Of a stretch of 64,000 nucleotides of DNA, positions 50,375 through 59,864 are shown piece after piece. This DNA comes from Chloroflexota bacterium (lineage in GTDB: Bacteria; Chloroflexota; Anaerolineae; B4-G1; SLSP01): positions 1-64,000 of the forward strand of contig JAIOAX010000009.1 in assembly GCA_019873645.1 (NCBI GenBank), written 5' to 3'. The translations under genes were made by a program, and so were the position numbers. How positions within the stretch are numbered: the first letter of the stretch is position 1; each line of letters starts with the position of its first letter. The notes under the pieces are model-generated. The model was not told where the DNA came from. It saw only the letters and a program-made list of their open reading frames with translations, and ran no database searches.

Positions 50375-50821
50375 ATGAGCCTTAAGGAGCAACTTCAACA
50401 CGATTTGCAGGTGGCGATGCGGGCGCGCGATGAGCGCCGCAAGTCGGCCTTGCGTATGGCCCTGACCGCTGTGCAACTGGCAGAGGTCGAGGCCGGAGGC
50501 GAGTTGAACGACGAAGGGGTTGTCAATGCAATCCGCAAAGAGATTCGCCGCCGCGAAGACGCCCTGGAGATGATCCGGCAGTCAGGCCGTGCCGACGTGA
50601 TTGCGGAGGACGAGGCGCAATTGCAGATTCTCCGTGCCTATCTTCCCCAAACGTTGACGGTGGAGGAACTCACATCCATAGCGCGTGAGGCCATTGCCCA
50701 GGCCGGTGCGGCGACGCCGGCCGATATGGGCAAAGTCATGAAGTTGCTTATGCCGCGGGTGCAGGGGAAAGCTGATGGACGTATGGTCAGTCAAATCGTC
50801 CGTGATCTGCTTTCCGCCTGA
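50375..50821 (+). CDS. yqeY: GatB/YqeY domain protein
   Basis: This 148-residue protein starts MSLKEQLQHDLQVAMRARDERRKSALRMAL and has IRKEIRRREDALEMIRQSGRADV and the C-terminal GKVMKLLMPRVQGKADGRMVSQIVRDLL, as in YqeY. It shares a tail domain with GatB that binds tRNA; the free-standing role is poorly defined. It commonly follows rpsU. Confidence 0.92.
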   Translation: MSLKEQLQHDLQVAMRARDERRKSALRMALTAVQLAEVEAGGELNDEGVVNAIRKEIRRREDALEMIRQSGRADVIAEDEAQLQILRAYLPQTLTVEELTSIAREAIAQAGAATPADMGKVMKLLMPRVQGKADGRMVSQIVRDLLSA

Positions 50822-50854
50822 CCCTTGCTATCCCTTATCTATGAACGTCGAAGC

Positions 50855-50883
50855 AAGAGGGGCCCCGGCGTGGGGCTCCTCTT
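50855..50883 (+). terminator. Hairpin after rpsU-yqeY
   Basis: AAGAGGGGCCCC pairs with GGGGCTCCTCTT (12 bp, one G-T) around a GGCGT loop. It lacks a T-run, so it may be a partial terminator or mRNA-stability element that sets rpsU-yqeY apart from pgpH. Confidence 0.6.
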
Positions 50884-50896
50884 GTGCTCTCTGACG

Positions 50897-52994
<2,098 letters not shown>

Positions 52995-52996
<2 letters not shown>

Positions 52997-53043
52997 ACTT
53001 TCCAACGTTCAAACTTTCCAACGTTCTAACGTTCCAACGGATT
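52995..53043. repeat. AACGTTCT/AACTTTCC octamer repeat
   Basis: AACTTTCCAACGTTCAAACT and AACGTTCTAACGTTCC fill the pgpH-ybeY gap. It belongs to the same word family as 39579-39637. Confidence 0.65.
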
Positions 53044-53069
53044 TTCAAGGGAGCTAGAGAAACAGATTT

Positions 53070-53552
53070 ATGTGTGCCAAACGTCATGTCATTGATATTC
53101 AAGTGGAAGAACAGGTCGGCCCGGTGGACATCAAACCGTTGCGCGAGGCGGTGAGCACTACATTGGCTTACCAGGGCGTGACCGAGCCGTGCGAAATCGT
53201 GGTGGTCATCAGCGATGATGAAGTCTTGCGTGACCTGAACACCCGTTTTCGTGGCATCGCTGCGCCGACGGATGTACTTTCCTTTGCTGACGATACCCGT
53301 GGGCCGCTGGTGGGGGGTGGGGGACAATTCCCGCGTTACCTGGGCGACATCGTCATTTCGATTGACCGTGCGCGTGCTCAGGCCGAAGCGGCCGGTGCGA
53401 CGCTGACTCAAGAACTGCAACTGCTCACTGTCCACGGTGTCTTGCATCTGCTGGGGCACGATCACGCCGAGCCGGAGGAAAAGACGGCAATGTGGGCGGC
53501 GCAGGTGGCGATTCTCGGTGCGCTTGGCGTGGATATACGGTTGCCGGAATGA
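53070..53552 (+). CDS. ybeY: Endoribonuclease YbeY
   Basis: This 160-residue single-zinc endoribonuclease is needed for 16S rRNA 3'-end maturation and ribosome quality control. The metal motif VHGVLHLLGHDH supplies His122, His126 and His132. FRGIAAPTDVLSF and GDIVISIDRA are also typical. Overlaps dgkA by 4 bp. Confidence 0.95.
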   Translation: MCAKRHVIDIQVEEQVGPVDIKPLREAVSTTLAYQGVTEPCEIVVVISDDEVLRDLNTRFRGIAAPTDVLSFADDTRGPLVGGGGQFPRYLGDIVISIDRARAQAEAAGATLTQELQLLTVHGVLHLLGHDHAEPEEKTAMWAAQVAILGALGVDIRLPE

Positions 53553-53929
53553 CTCCACAACGCAACGGAAATTTCTGGATCAGCCTCAAGCATGCGGCCG
53601 AGGGCTTGCTCTACGCGGTGCACACGCAACGCAACTTTCGCATTCACCTTGTCGCGACTATCCTGGTGATTGCCGTCGGTTTCTGGCTGCGTCTGGCGCT
53701 TGTTCCGTGGGCCATCTTAACGTTGACCATTGGGCTGGTTCTGGTTACCGAGATGGTGAACACCGCCGCCGAGGCGTTGGTGGACTTAGCCAGTCCCGAT
53801 TACCATCCGTTGGCCAAACTGGTGAAAGATGTGGCTGCCGGCGCCGTGTTGGTGACGGCGATGGTGGCAATTGTCATTGGCCTTCTCGTCCTCGGCCCGC
53901 CGCTGCTGGCACTCTTGTTTGGAAATTAG
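53549..53929 (+). CDS. dgkA: Diacylglycerol/undecaprenol kinase (DgkA family)
   Basis: This 126-residue protein has three membrane helices and the active-site motif VTEMVNTAAEALVDL (Glu...Asn-Thr-Ala...Glu). Gram-positive-type members phosphorylate undecaprenol; either lipid alcohol is possible here. ATGA overlap with ybeY implies coupling; the ATG at 53549 gives the family length. Confidence 0.92.
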   Translation: MTPQRNGNFWISLKHAAEGLLYAVHTQRNFRIHLVATILVIAVGFWLRLALVPWAILTLTIGLVLVTEMVNTAAEALVDLASPDYHPLAKLVKDVAAGAVLVTAMVAIVIGLLVLGPPLLALLFGN

Positions 53930-53948
53930 GGATTGGGGATTAGGGAGG
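53929..53948. repeat. GGGATTA heptamer repeat
   Basis: GGGATTGGGGATTAGGGA follows the dgkA stop directly, and the last unit runs into the GGGAGG Shine-Dalgarno site of the corA-like gene. Confidence 0.6.
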
Positions 53949-53955
53949 TAGGCGG

Positions 53956-54939
53956 ATGATACGGATTTTGTACTTCTCCGGCGCCGGAGAAATTCACGTT
54001 GACGCTACGCTGGAATCTTTGCCGAACCTTTTGCGGGATATGGGCGGCATGGTGTGGGTGGACCTGCGCGAAGAGCCCCCGGAAACCTGTGCCCCCATGT
54101 TGCGCGACATCTTTGCCTTTCATCCCCTGGCGATTGACGACGCTCTGGAAGAATCGCATGTGCCGAAAGTTGATGATTGGGGCAAGTACCTTTATCTGGT
54201 CCTGCATGCGGTGCGCTACGATCCCCTGGACAATCACATTGATACCCTGGAACTGGACATCTTCGTGGGGACGCATTATCTTGTCACCCATCAAACGACG
54301 CCGTTGCAGGCGGTGGATCGGGTGTGGAGCTTGTGTCAACGGGACGAACGGCATTTGCGCAAAGGGGCGGCGCACCTGCTGTACAAACTGGCGGACGAGT
54401 TAGCTGCGGATTATATGCCGGTTGTTGAAGACATTGATGTCACCATTGACGAAATCGAGGATCAAGTCTTCAACAACCCGGCCCCGAGCGTCCTGGAACA
54501 AATCTTCGGCCTCAAACGTGCCTTGCTGACATTGCGACGCATCATTGGCCCCCAGCGCGAAGTGCTCAACAAACTGGGACGCGGCGATTATATTGTCATT
54601 CCTCCCGATTATAATGTCTTTTTCCGCGATGTGTACGATCATCTGGTGCGTCTGTATGACATCAGCGAAAGCCTGCGCGACCTGGTGGGCGGCGCATTGG
54701 ACACCTATCTCTCCGTCGTCAGCAACCGCATGAACGAGTTCATGAAAACGCTGACCGTGATTACGACGATGTTTATGCCGATTTCCTTTCTTGCCGGCTT
54801 TTTCGGCATGAATTTCTTCCAACCAACCTTCGCTCTGGATAGCTGGACGGGACGCGGCGCCTTTGCTGCGACGTTGGCGTTGATGCTGGCTGTACCTGTC
54901 GGGATGTATATCTGGATGCGCAAGCGTGCCTGGATGTGA
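53956..54939 (+). CDS. corA: CorA-family divalent cation transporter
   Basis: This 327-residue protein has a large N-terminal cytoplasmic alpha/beta domain and a long stalk helix. It ends with two membrane helices joined by the family signature GMNF (FLAGFFGMNFFQP). FHPLAIDDALEESHVPKVDDWGKYLYLVLHAV is the typical N-terminal core. CorA pentamers carry Mg2+, Co2+ or Ni2+ into the cell. Confidence 0.93.
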   Translation: MIRILYFSGAGEIHVDATLESLPNLLRDMGGMVWVDLREEPPETCAPMLRDIFAFHPLAIDDALEESHVPKVDDWGKYLYLVLHAVRYDPLDNHIDTLELDIFVGTHYLVTHQTTPLQAVDRVWSLCQRDERHLRKGAAHLLYKLADELAADYMPVVEDIDVTIDEIEDQVFNNPAPSVLEQIFGLKRALLTLRRIIGPQREVLNKLGRGDYIVIPPDYNVFFRDVYDHLVRLYDISESLRDLVGGALDTYLSVVSNRMNEFMKTLTVITTMFMPISFLAGFFGMNFFQPTFALDSWTGRGAFAATLALMLAVPVGMYIWMRKRAWM

Positions 54940-54950
54940 AGGGAGGCAGG

Positions 54951-56090
54951 ATGGAAAATGGTCGCAAGCGGATTTTGATCCTGACGGCGGATGCCGGGTT
55001 CGGACACCGTAAAGCAGCGATAGCCATCGCTGCGGCGCTGCGCGAAGTGTACGCAGAGCTGTGCACGGTCGAGATCGCCAACCCGCTGGACGATAAGCGT
55101 GTCCCGGCTTTTCTACGTGACAGTCAAACCGATTACGACAAGCTGGTGCGGGTGATGCCGGAACTGTATCGCTTCGGCTATGAGACCAGTGACACGGCGC
55201 CGATCAGCACTGTCATTGAAGGCGCAATGGTGATGATCCTCTTCAACGTGCTGGCGGATCTCATCCGTAAGTATCGGCCGCATGTGGTTGTGAGCACTTA
55301 TCCCTTGTATCAATTGCCACTGGCGGCTGTGTATGGCCTGTACCGCAAACGGGCGCCGCTGATCACCGTTGTCACCGATCTGGTTACCGTACATCGCGTG
55401 TGGTTTCAGCGTACCAGTGATCTGTGTATTGTGCCCACCGAAGCTGTTTTGGAGCTGGCGCTGGACTACCGCGTCCCGGCGCGCAAGGTGAAAGTGGTGG
55501 GCATTCCCGTGCACCCGGATTTTGCGCGCTGGAATGGTGACCAGGCCGCCTTGCAGTCGCAGTTGGGCTGGCGCACGGACCTGACGACGTTGTTGGTTGT
55601 GGCGAGCAAGCGTGTCAGGAACATCCGCGATGTGCTGCGCGCGCTCAATCATACACGGCTGCCCTTACAACTGGCGATTGTGGCGGGCGGCGATGAGACG
55701 CTCTACCACGATCTTTCCGCGGTCACATGGCACCTTGAAACACATCTCTACCGTCTGGTTGAAAATATGCCTGTGTTTATGCACGCCGCCGATTGTGTCA
55801 TGAGCAAGGCCGGTGGGTTGATTGTTTCGGAGTCGCTGGCCTGTGGATTGCCGATGTTACTGGTGGATGTCCTTCCGGGGCAAGAAACCGGCAACGCCGA
55901 TTACGTCATCGGCAATGGGGCAGGGGAGCGGATCAAGGACCCGCTTGCGGCCATAGAGACGCTTTACCACTGGCTTGAAGACGATGGGCGGCTGCTTGCC
56001 GAACGCGCGCGCTATGCGCGACGCCTCGGCCGTCCTCATGCGGCTTACGACATTGCCGATTTGATTTGGGAAGCTGCTACACGGGTGTAG
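54951..56090 (+). CDS. MGDG-synthase-family glycosyltransferase
   Basis: This 379-residue GT28-type enzyme has an N-terminal acceptor domain ILTADAGFGHRKAAIAIAAAL (Gly-His-x2-Ala motif) and HVVVSTYPLYQLPLAAVYGL. The C-terminal donor domain has MSKAGGLIVSESLACGLPMLL and the LPGQETGNADYV loop. Relatives glucosylate or galactosylate diacylglycerol for membrane glycolipids. The ATG at 54951 follows GGGAGG; it lies 11 bp after corA. Confidence 0.9.
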   Translation: MENGRKRILILTADAGFGHRKAAIAIAAALREVYAELCTVEIANPLDDKRVPAFLRDSQTDYDKLVRVMPELYRFGYETSDTAPISTVIEGAMVMILFNVLADLIRKYRPHVVVSTYPLYQLPLAAVYGLYRKRAPLITVVTDLVTVHRVWFQRTSDLCIVPTEAVLELALDYRVPARKVKVVGIPVHPDFARWNGDQAALQSQLGWRTDLTTLLVVASKRVRNIRDVLRALNHTRLPLQLAIVAGGDETLYHDLSAVTWHLETHLYRLVENMPVFMHAADCVMSKAGGLIVSESLACGLPMLLVDVLPGQETGNADYVIGNGAGERIKDPLAAIETLYHWLEDDGRLLAERARYARRLGRPHAAYDIADLIWEAATRV

Positions 56091-56099
56091 AAAAATATT

Positions 56100-56149
56100 G
56101 ATCAGCAGATTTAGCAGATTTTTTTGATTATCTGCTTAATCTGCTGATC
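56100..56149. terminator. Bidirectional terminator made of nonamer repeats
   Basis: GATCAGCAGATTTAGCAGAT (56100-56119) pairs with ATCTGCTTAATCTGCTGATC (56130-56149) at 19 of 20 positions around a T-rich loop. It lies between the convergent glycosyltransferase and response-regulator genes. Confidence 0.7.
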
Positions 56150-56173
56150 GAAGATATTTTATCATACATCTGA

Positions 56174-56884
56174 TCAAGAAGATGCCGCTTTCTCGATTAA
56201 TCCCTCACGCCAGGCATAGATGGCGGCCTGGGTGCGGTCGGAAAGGTGCAGTTTGCTGAGCAGGTTGCTCACGTGCGCCTTGACGGTGCGCTCGGTGACA
56301 AAGAGTTTCGCGGCGATTTCGGCGTTGGATTGCCCCTGCGCGATGAGCTGCAACACCTCCATCTCGCGTTCGGTCAGATCGGCGGCCGGGTCTTGAATCG
56401 GGCCGGGGGTGCTGACCTCGGCCATCAGCCGCCGGGCAATGCGCGGGTGGAGAATGGCTTCCCCCCGGCTGGCAGCGTGAATGGCGTGGAGCACGGTTTG
56501 GGCATCGGCATCTTTGAGCAGATACGAGAGCGCGCCGGCCTTGATGGCCGAGAAAATTAACTCATCCTGGGCATAGCTGGTCAGAACCACGATTTGGGTG
56601 CGCGGGCTATTTTGGCGGATTTGGCGTGTGGCCTGCACCCCTCCTTGATCTGAAGGCTGGGTCCCTGGCCGGAGCGGCAACACCAGGTCCATCAACACCA
56701 CATCCGGCACCAGCTCGGTCACGCCGGCGATGGCGGTTTGGGTATCCCCGGCCTCCCCGACAATGGCAATATCGGGGTGCGCACTCAGGTAGAAACGCAG
56801 TCCCTTACGGACGACATCATGGTCGTCCACGATGAACACGGTGATGCGTTCCCCGTTCTCCGTCGAAATCGTCTTATCTGGCAT
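56174..56884 (-). CDS. NarL/LuxR-type response regulator
   Basis: This 236-residue protein has a receiver domain with acidic Asp21/Asp22 (FIVDDHDVV), phosphoacceptor Asp66 (VVLMDLVLPL), the VLTSY switch and the Lys in YLLKDAD. A linker leads to a C-terminal LuxR helix-turn-helix (LTEREMEVLQLIAQGQSNAEIAAKLFVTERTVKAHVSNLLSKL). It probably pairs with the HisKA_3 kinase encoded 1.1 kb upstream on the same strand, since both belong to the NarL/NarX class. Confidence 0.94.
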   Translation of the reverse strand: MPDKTISTENGERITVFIVDDHDVVRKGLRFYLSAHPDIAIVGEAGDTQTAIAGVTELVPDVVLMDLVLPLRPGTQPSDQGGVQATRQIRQNSPRTQIVVLTSYAQDELIFSAIKAGALSYLLKDADAQTVLHAIHAASRGEAILHPRIARRLMAEVSTPGPIQDPAADLTEREMEVLQLIAQGQSNAEIAAKLFVTERTVKAHVSNLLSKLHLSDRTQAAIYAWREGLIEKAASS

Positions 56885-56931
56885 AGATTACCCCCAGGGA
56901 TCGGAACCTACGCAAACCGGCAGGTTTCTTG

Positions 56932-57106
56932 CCACAGAGCACACGGAGAACACAGAGATTTTTTATGGTTTCTCAGCGATCTCGGCGGCATGAATGTACC
57001 GCAACTGCGTAAGTTCTAAAGTGGGGGATGGGGGGTGAGGAATTCAAGACTTCCTTTCATTCCCAATCCCCAATCCCCAATCCCCAATCCCTAATCCCTA
57101 ATCCCT
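56932..57106. repeat. CACAGAG nonamer and CCCTAATC heptamer repeats
   Basis: CACAGAGCACACGGAGAACA (56935-56954) is a nonamer word. After about 80 bp of unremarkable sequence, eight CCCAATC/CCCTAATC heptamers (57060-57105) run up to the stop of the SPFH gene. This gap holds no gene. Confidence 0.7.
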
Positions 57107-57108
57107 GC

Positions 57109-57963
57109 TTACTTATTCGTCACCGCAACCGGCAGTTCCCCCAATAGCAAGGTGGGGCTGACGCCATGCTCGGTAACGACGATCTTGGCGTTCTCCTTGA
57201 GCGCGTTTTCGGTCATCTCCAACTGCCGCAGCAATTGCGCGTTGCCTTGGAAGTATTTCTCGGCGGCCTCGTTGACCAGGCGGATGGCCTCGGCGCGCCC
57301 TTCGGCGACGCGGATGGCGGCCTCGCGCTCCCCTTCAGCCTTGCGGATGATGGCTTCGCGCTCCCCTTCGGCGCGCTGGATCGTCGCCAGCTTCTTTTGC
57401 TCGGCGGCCTCAAACTCACCGGTCGCCAGCAGGCGCATCGCGCGACGTTCCTGCTCGGCGGTCTTTTGCTTGTGCATGGCGGCCTTGATGTCTTCCGGCG
57501 GATCAATGAGCATGATCTCGACTTTGCTGACCACCAGCCCCCAATCGGAGGCGAACTGGTTGAGGACCGTCTGTAAGTTGGTGGCGATCTTTTCGCGGGC
57601 CACCAGGCTCTCATCCAGGGTCAGGTCGCCGAACTCCTGACGCAGGTTGGTCATCGCCAGTTGGATGACGGCGCGCTTCCAGTTGTCAATGTTGTAGAAC
57701 GTACGTTTGATGGATTCCTCATCGGATTTGGGGCGTACCCACATCACGCCGTCCACGCGGATTTCGACATTGTCTTTGGTGATCACCGGCTGCGGGGGGA
57801 TGTCCATCGTGTGCTCACGGATGTCGCGCACGCGGACAAGCTGGAAGAAGGGCAGTTGAAATCCGAGGCCGGGCATCACGAAGCCATCGTATTTGCCGAG
57901 CGTCTCCTTAATGCCGCGTTCATAAGGTTTTAAGGTGTAGATCATACTGTAAATTGTTCTCAT
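57109..57963 (-). CDS. SPFH/band-7 (stomatin-like) protein
   Basis: This 284-residue protein has a short N-terminal segment (YERGIKETLGKYDGFVMPGLGFQLPFF), then the SPFH core with VRDIREHTMDIPPQPVITKDNVEIRVDGVMWV and VIQLAMTNLRQEFGDLTLDESL. A long charged coiled coil follows, with repeated AEGEREAxIR units. Family members form membrane-associated oligomeric rings. There is no strong membrane helix, so attachment would be through the hydrophobic N-terminus. AAGGAG precedes the ATG. It lies between the kinase and response-regulator genes on the same strand. Confidence 0.88.
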   Translation of the reverse strand: MRTIYSMIYTLKPYERGIKETLGKYDGFVMPGLGFQLPFFQLVRVRDIREHTMDIPPQPVITKDNVEIRVDGVMWVRPKSDEESIKRTFYNIDNWKRAVIQLAMTNLRQEFGDLTLDESLVAREKIATNLQTVLNQFASDWGLVVSKVEIMLIDPPEDIKAAMHKQKTAEQERRAMRLLATGEFEAAEQKKLATIQRAEGEREAIIRKAEGEREAAIRVAEGRAEAIRLVNEAAEKYFQGNAQLLRQLEMTENALKENAKIVVTEHGVSPTLLLGELPVAVTNK

Positions 57964-57999
57964 GGGACTCCTTTCGTTTGCTTGCTTTTGAATGATGGA

Positions 58000-59706
58000 T
58001 TAAACGATAGACAATTCATTGATAATGCGCGCTGTGACCATTGCTACCAGCGGGAGCGGCAGCGCAGTGTGTAACGTGATACGGTAGGCGCCGTTGCCGG
58101 TGAAGCACAGCAGTTCCTGCCCGTTCTCATCGGTGAGGATGAACGTGCACCCGGCCTTGGCATCCTGGGCTTCGCCTTTAGCATAGGCCAGGCGGTAGCC
58201 GCGTCCATCGTAGATGATCTCGCTCCAGGTGTGCATCTGGCGTCCCTGATATTGGATGGCGGCCAGTGGTTGCTTGTTACGGCGCAAGACCATCCGGCCA
58301 CTGAGGCCCCGGACCGGTCGCAAGGCCCACGAAGCGCCATCGGTTTCCCACTCAAACCCCGATGCGCCTTGATGGAGACGCACGATTGGCTCGTCCTGGT
58401 CACCGGCCGTCAAGGTGTACGTCTTACCCAGGCCGAGGAACCCCGGCGTTCGGCGACAGACCAGCGGTGTGGTGTCCGGTTCCAGGATGGGATCGCGCAG
58501 GTAAAGCAAATCGGCGGGCAACCACGGCCATGTCTGACCGACCGGTATTTCCAGTTTGGCGCCTAACCAGGCCCAATTATCCAGGCTCACATCGGGGCGA
58601 TGCGGCGCAGCGCCGCTGGGCGTGGGGGTAACGGTCGGCGTATAGGGCAACTCCACCTCGGCGCGTACCGTGGTGCCGATCCCCGGCTCGCTCTTTACCG
58701 TCAGGCGTCCACCGATGCTCATCAGCCGTTCTTGCATATTCGTCAATCCCAGGCCGTGACCGGTCTGCGTCGTATCGAATCCCACGCCGTTGTCTTCGAT
58801 GGTCAAGATAGCGCGATCCAAACCGCAGCGCAGGTGGACATCTACACGGGTGGCTTTGGCATGCCGGGCGACGTTGTGCAAGGCTTCTTGGGCCACCCGA
58901 TAGAGCGCCTCGGTGACGGCCGAGGGCAGGCGTTTGTCGTCGCCCTGCGTCTCCAGGTAAACCAGGAGGTGTTCTTGCGCACCGAAGAGTAGCGTGTAGT
59001 CGTTGAGTGCGGTCGCCAGTCCCTGTTCTTGAAGGGACCCGGGGCGCAGGTCTTCGATGAGGCGGGTGGTTTCGCGTTGGGCGTTTTGGGCCGCCTTCTC
59101 GATTTCGCGCACCATCTCGGCCAGGCCGGCGATGTCCGGCATGGTTGTCTGATCCGCGGTGCGTTCTAAGGCGTCGAAGTGGGTGCGGATGGCGCTGGCC
59201 GTCATCGCCAGGCTGAACAGATGTTGCTTGACGCTGTCATGAAGCTCGCGGGCCAGCCGGTTACGCTCCTCGACGACGGCTAATGCGCGCACTTGATCGG
59301 TCAAACGGGCATTGCGTTCGCGCAGCGCAGCCAGGTCCTCCTCATCTTTTTCGAGGTTTTCCGCCAGGGCGTTCAATTGTTCGGCCAACTGTCCAATGTC
59401 ATCGTGGCGCGCATCGCGGATGCGCAGCGCCAGATTGCCCCGCAGCCAGGCGCGGCTGATTTCAAGGATGCGCTGCAACCGGCGCGTCAGAGGCTGCGTG
59501 ACGAGCATACCCAGCAGCAATCCGATACAGGCCGCGCCGCAGACGACGAAGATAATGTGCAGCCCCCAAATCATCTTCTCTCGCAGCAAGGCCAGCAGTC
59601 CCAGGCCGACAATCTCGGCGAACAGGACGCTGAGCCATGTCACGACGGCATGGGCCAGGGATAACTTGTGCCACACGTTGAGAATTGCAGGATGCCGATT
59701 GTCCAT
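58000..59706 (-). CDS. NarL-class sensor histidine kinase with extra C-terminal beta domain
   Basis: This 568-residue protein has two N-terminal membrane helices, a HAMP domain (~70-120) and a coiled coil. HisKA_3 follows with phosphoacceptor His156 (RLARELHDSVKQHLFSL), then a HATPase domain (VAQEALHNVARHAKATRV, EDNGVGFD, GHGLGLTNMQERL). Almost no extracytoplasmic sensor loop. After a Thr/Pro linker (~345), about 190 residues of beta-rich sequence (FLGLGKTYTLTAGD ... LPLPLVAMVTARIINELSIV) recall Tubby/LURP-one-like barrels, unusual after a kinase core. AAAGGAG supports the ATG at 59706. Confidence 0.88.
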   Translation of the reverse strand: MDNRHPAILNVWHKLSLAHAVVTWLSVLFAEIVGLGLLALLREKMIWGLHIIFVVCGAACIGLLLGMLVTQPLTRRLQRILEISRAWLRGNLALRIRDARHDDIGQLAEQLNALAENLEKDEEDLAALRERNARLTDQVRALAVVEERNRLARELHDSVKQHLFSLAMTASAIRTHFDALERTADQTTMPDIAGLAEMVREIEKAAQNAQRETTRLIEDLRPGSLQEQGLATALNDYTLLFGAQEHLLVYLETQGDDKRLPSAVTEALYRVAQEALHNVARHAKATRVDVHLRCGLDRAILTIEDNGVGFDTTQTGHGLGLTNMQERLMSIGGRLTVKSEPGIGTTVRAEVELPYTPTVTPTPSGAAPHRPDVSLDNWAWLGAKLEIPVGQTWPWLPADLLYLRDPILEPDTTPLVCRRTPGFLGLGKTYTLTAGDQDEPIVRLHQGASGFEWETDGASWALRPVRGLSGRMVLRRNKQPLAAIQYQGRQMHTWSEIIYDGRGYRLAYAKGEAQDAKAGCTFILTDENGQELLCFTGNGAYRITLHTALPLPLVAMVTARIINELSIV

Positions 59707-59734
59707 AGTACGCTCCTTTGGCAATAGTCGCATA

Positions 59735-59760
59735 GTCGTCAGTCAAATAGTCGAACTATG
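59735..59760. repeat. GACTAxxCGACTA-type repeat
   Basis: CATAGTCGTCAGTCAAATAG and neighbouring bases belong to the GACTA word family, placed upstream of the histidine-kinase gene. Confidence 0.45.
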
Positions 59761-59864
59761 CTTCTATTATAGGGAGGTTAAGCGAGTTTGTCATCAGGCA
59801 TGCGAACAGATTTTTACCTGTACCTGAGTACAAGGGTGGGTGTGATCCAGGCCGGCTGCGCGGA

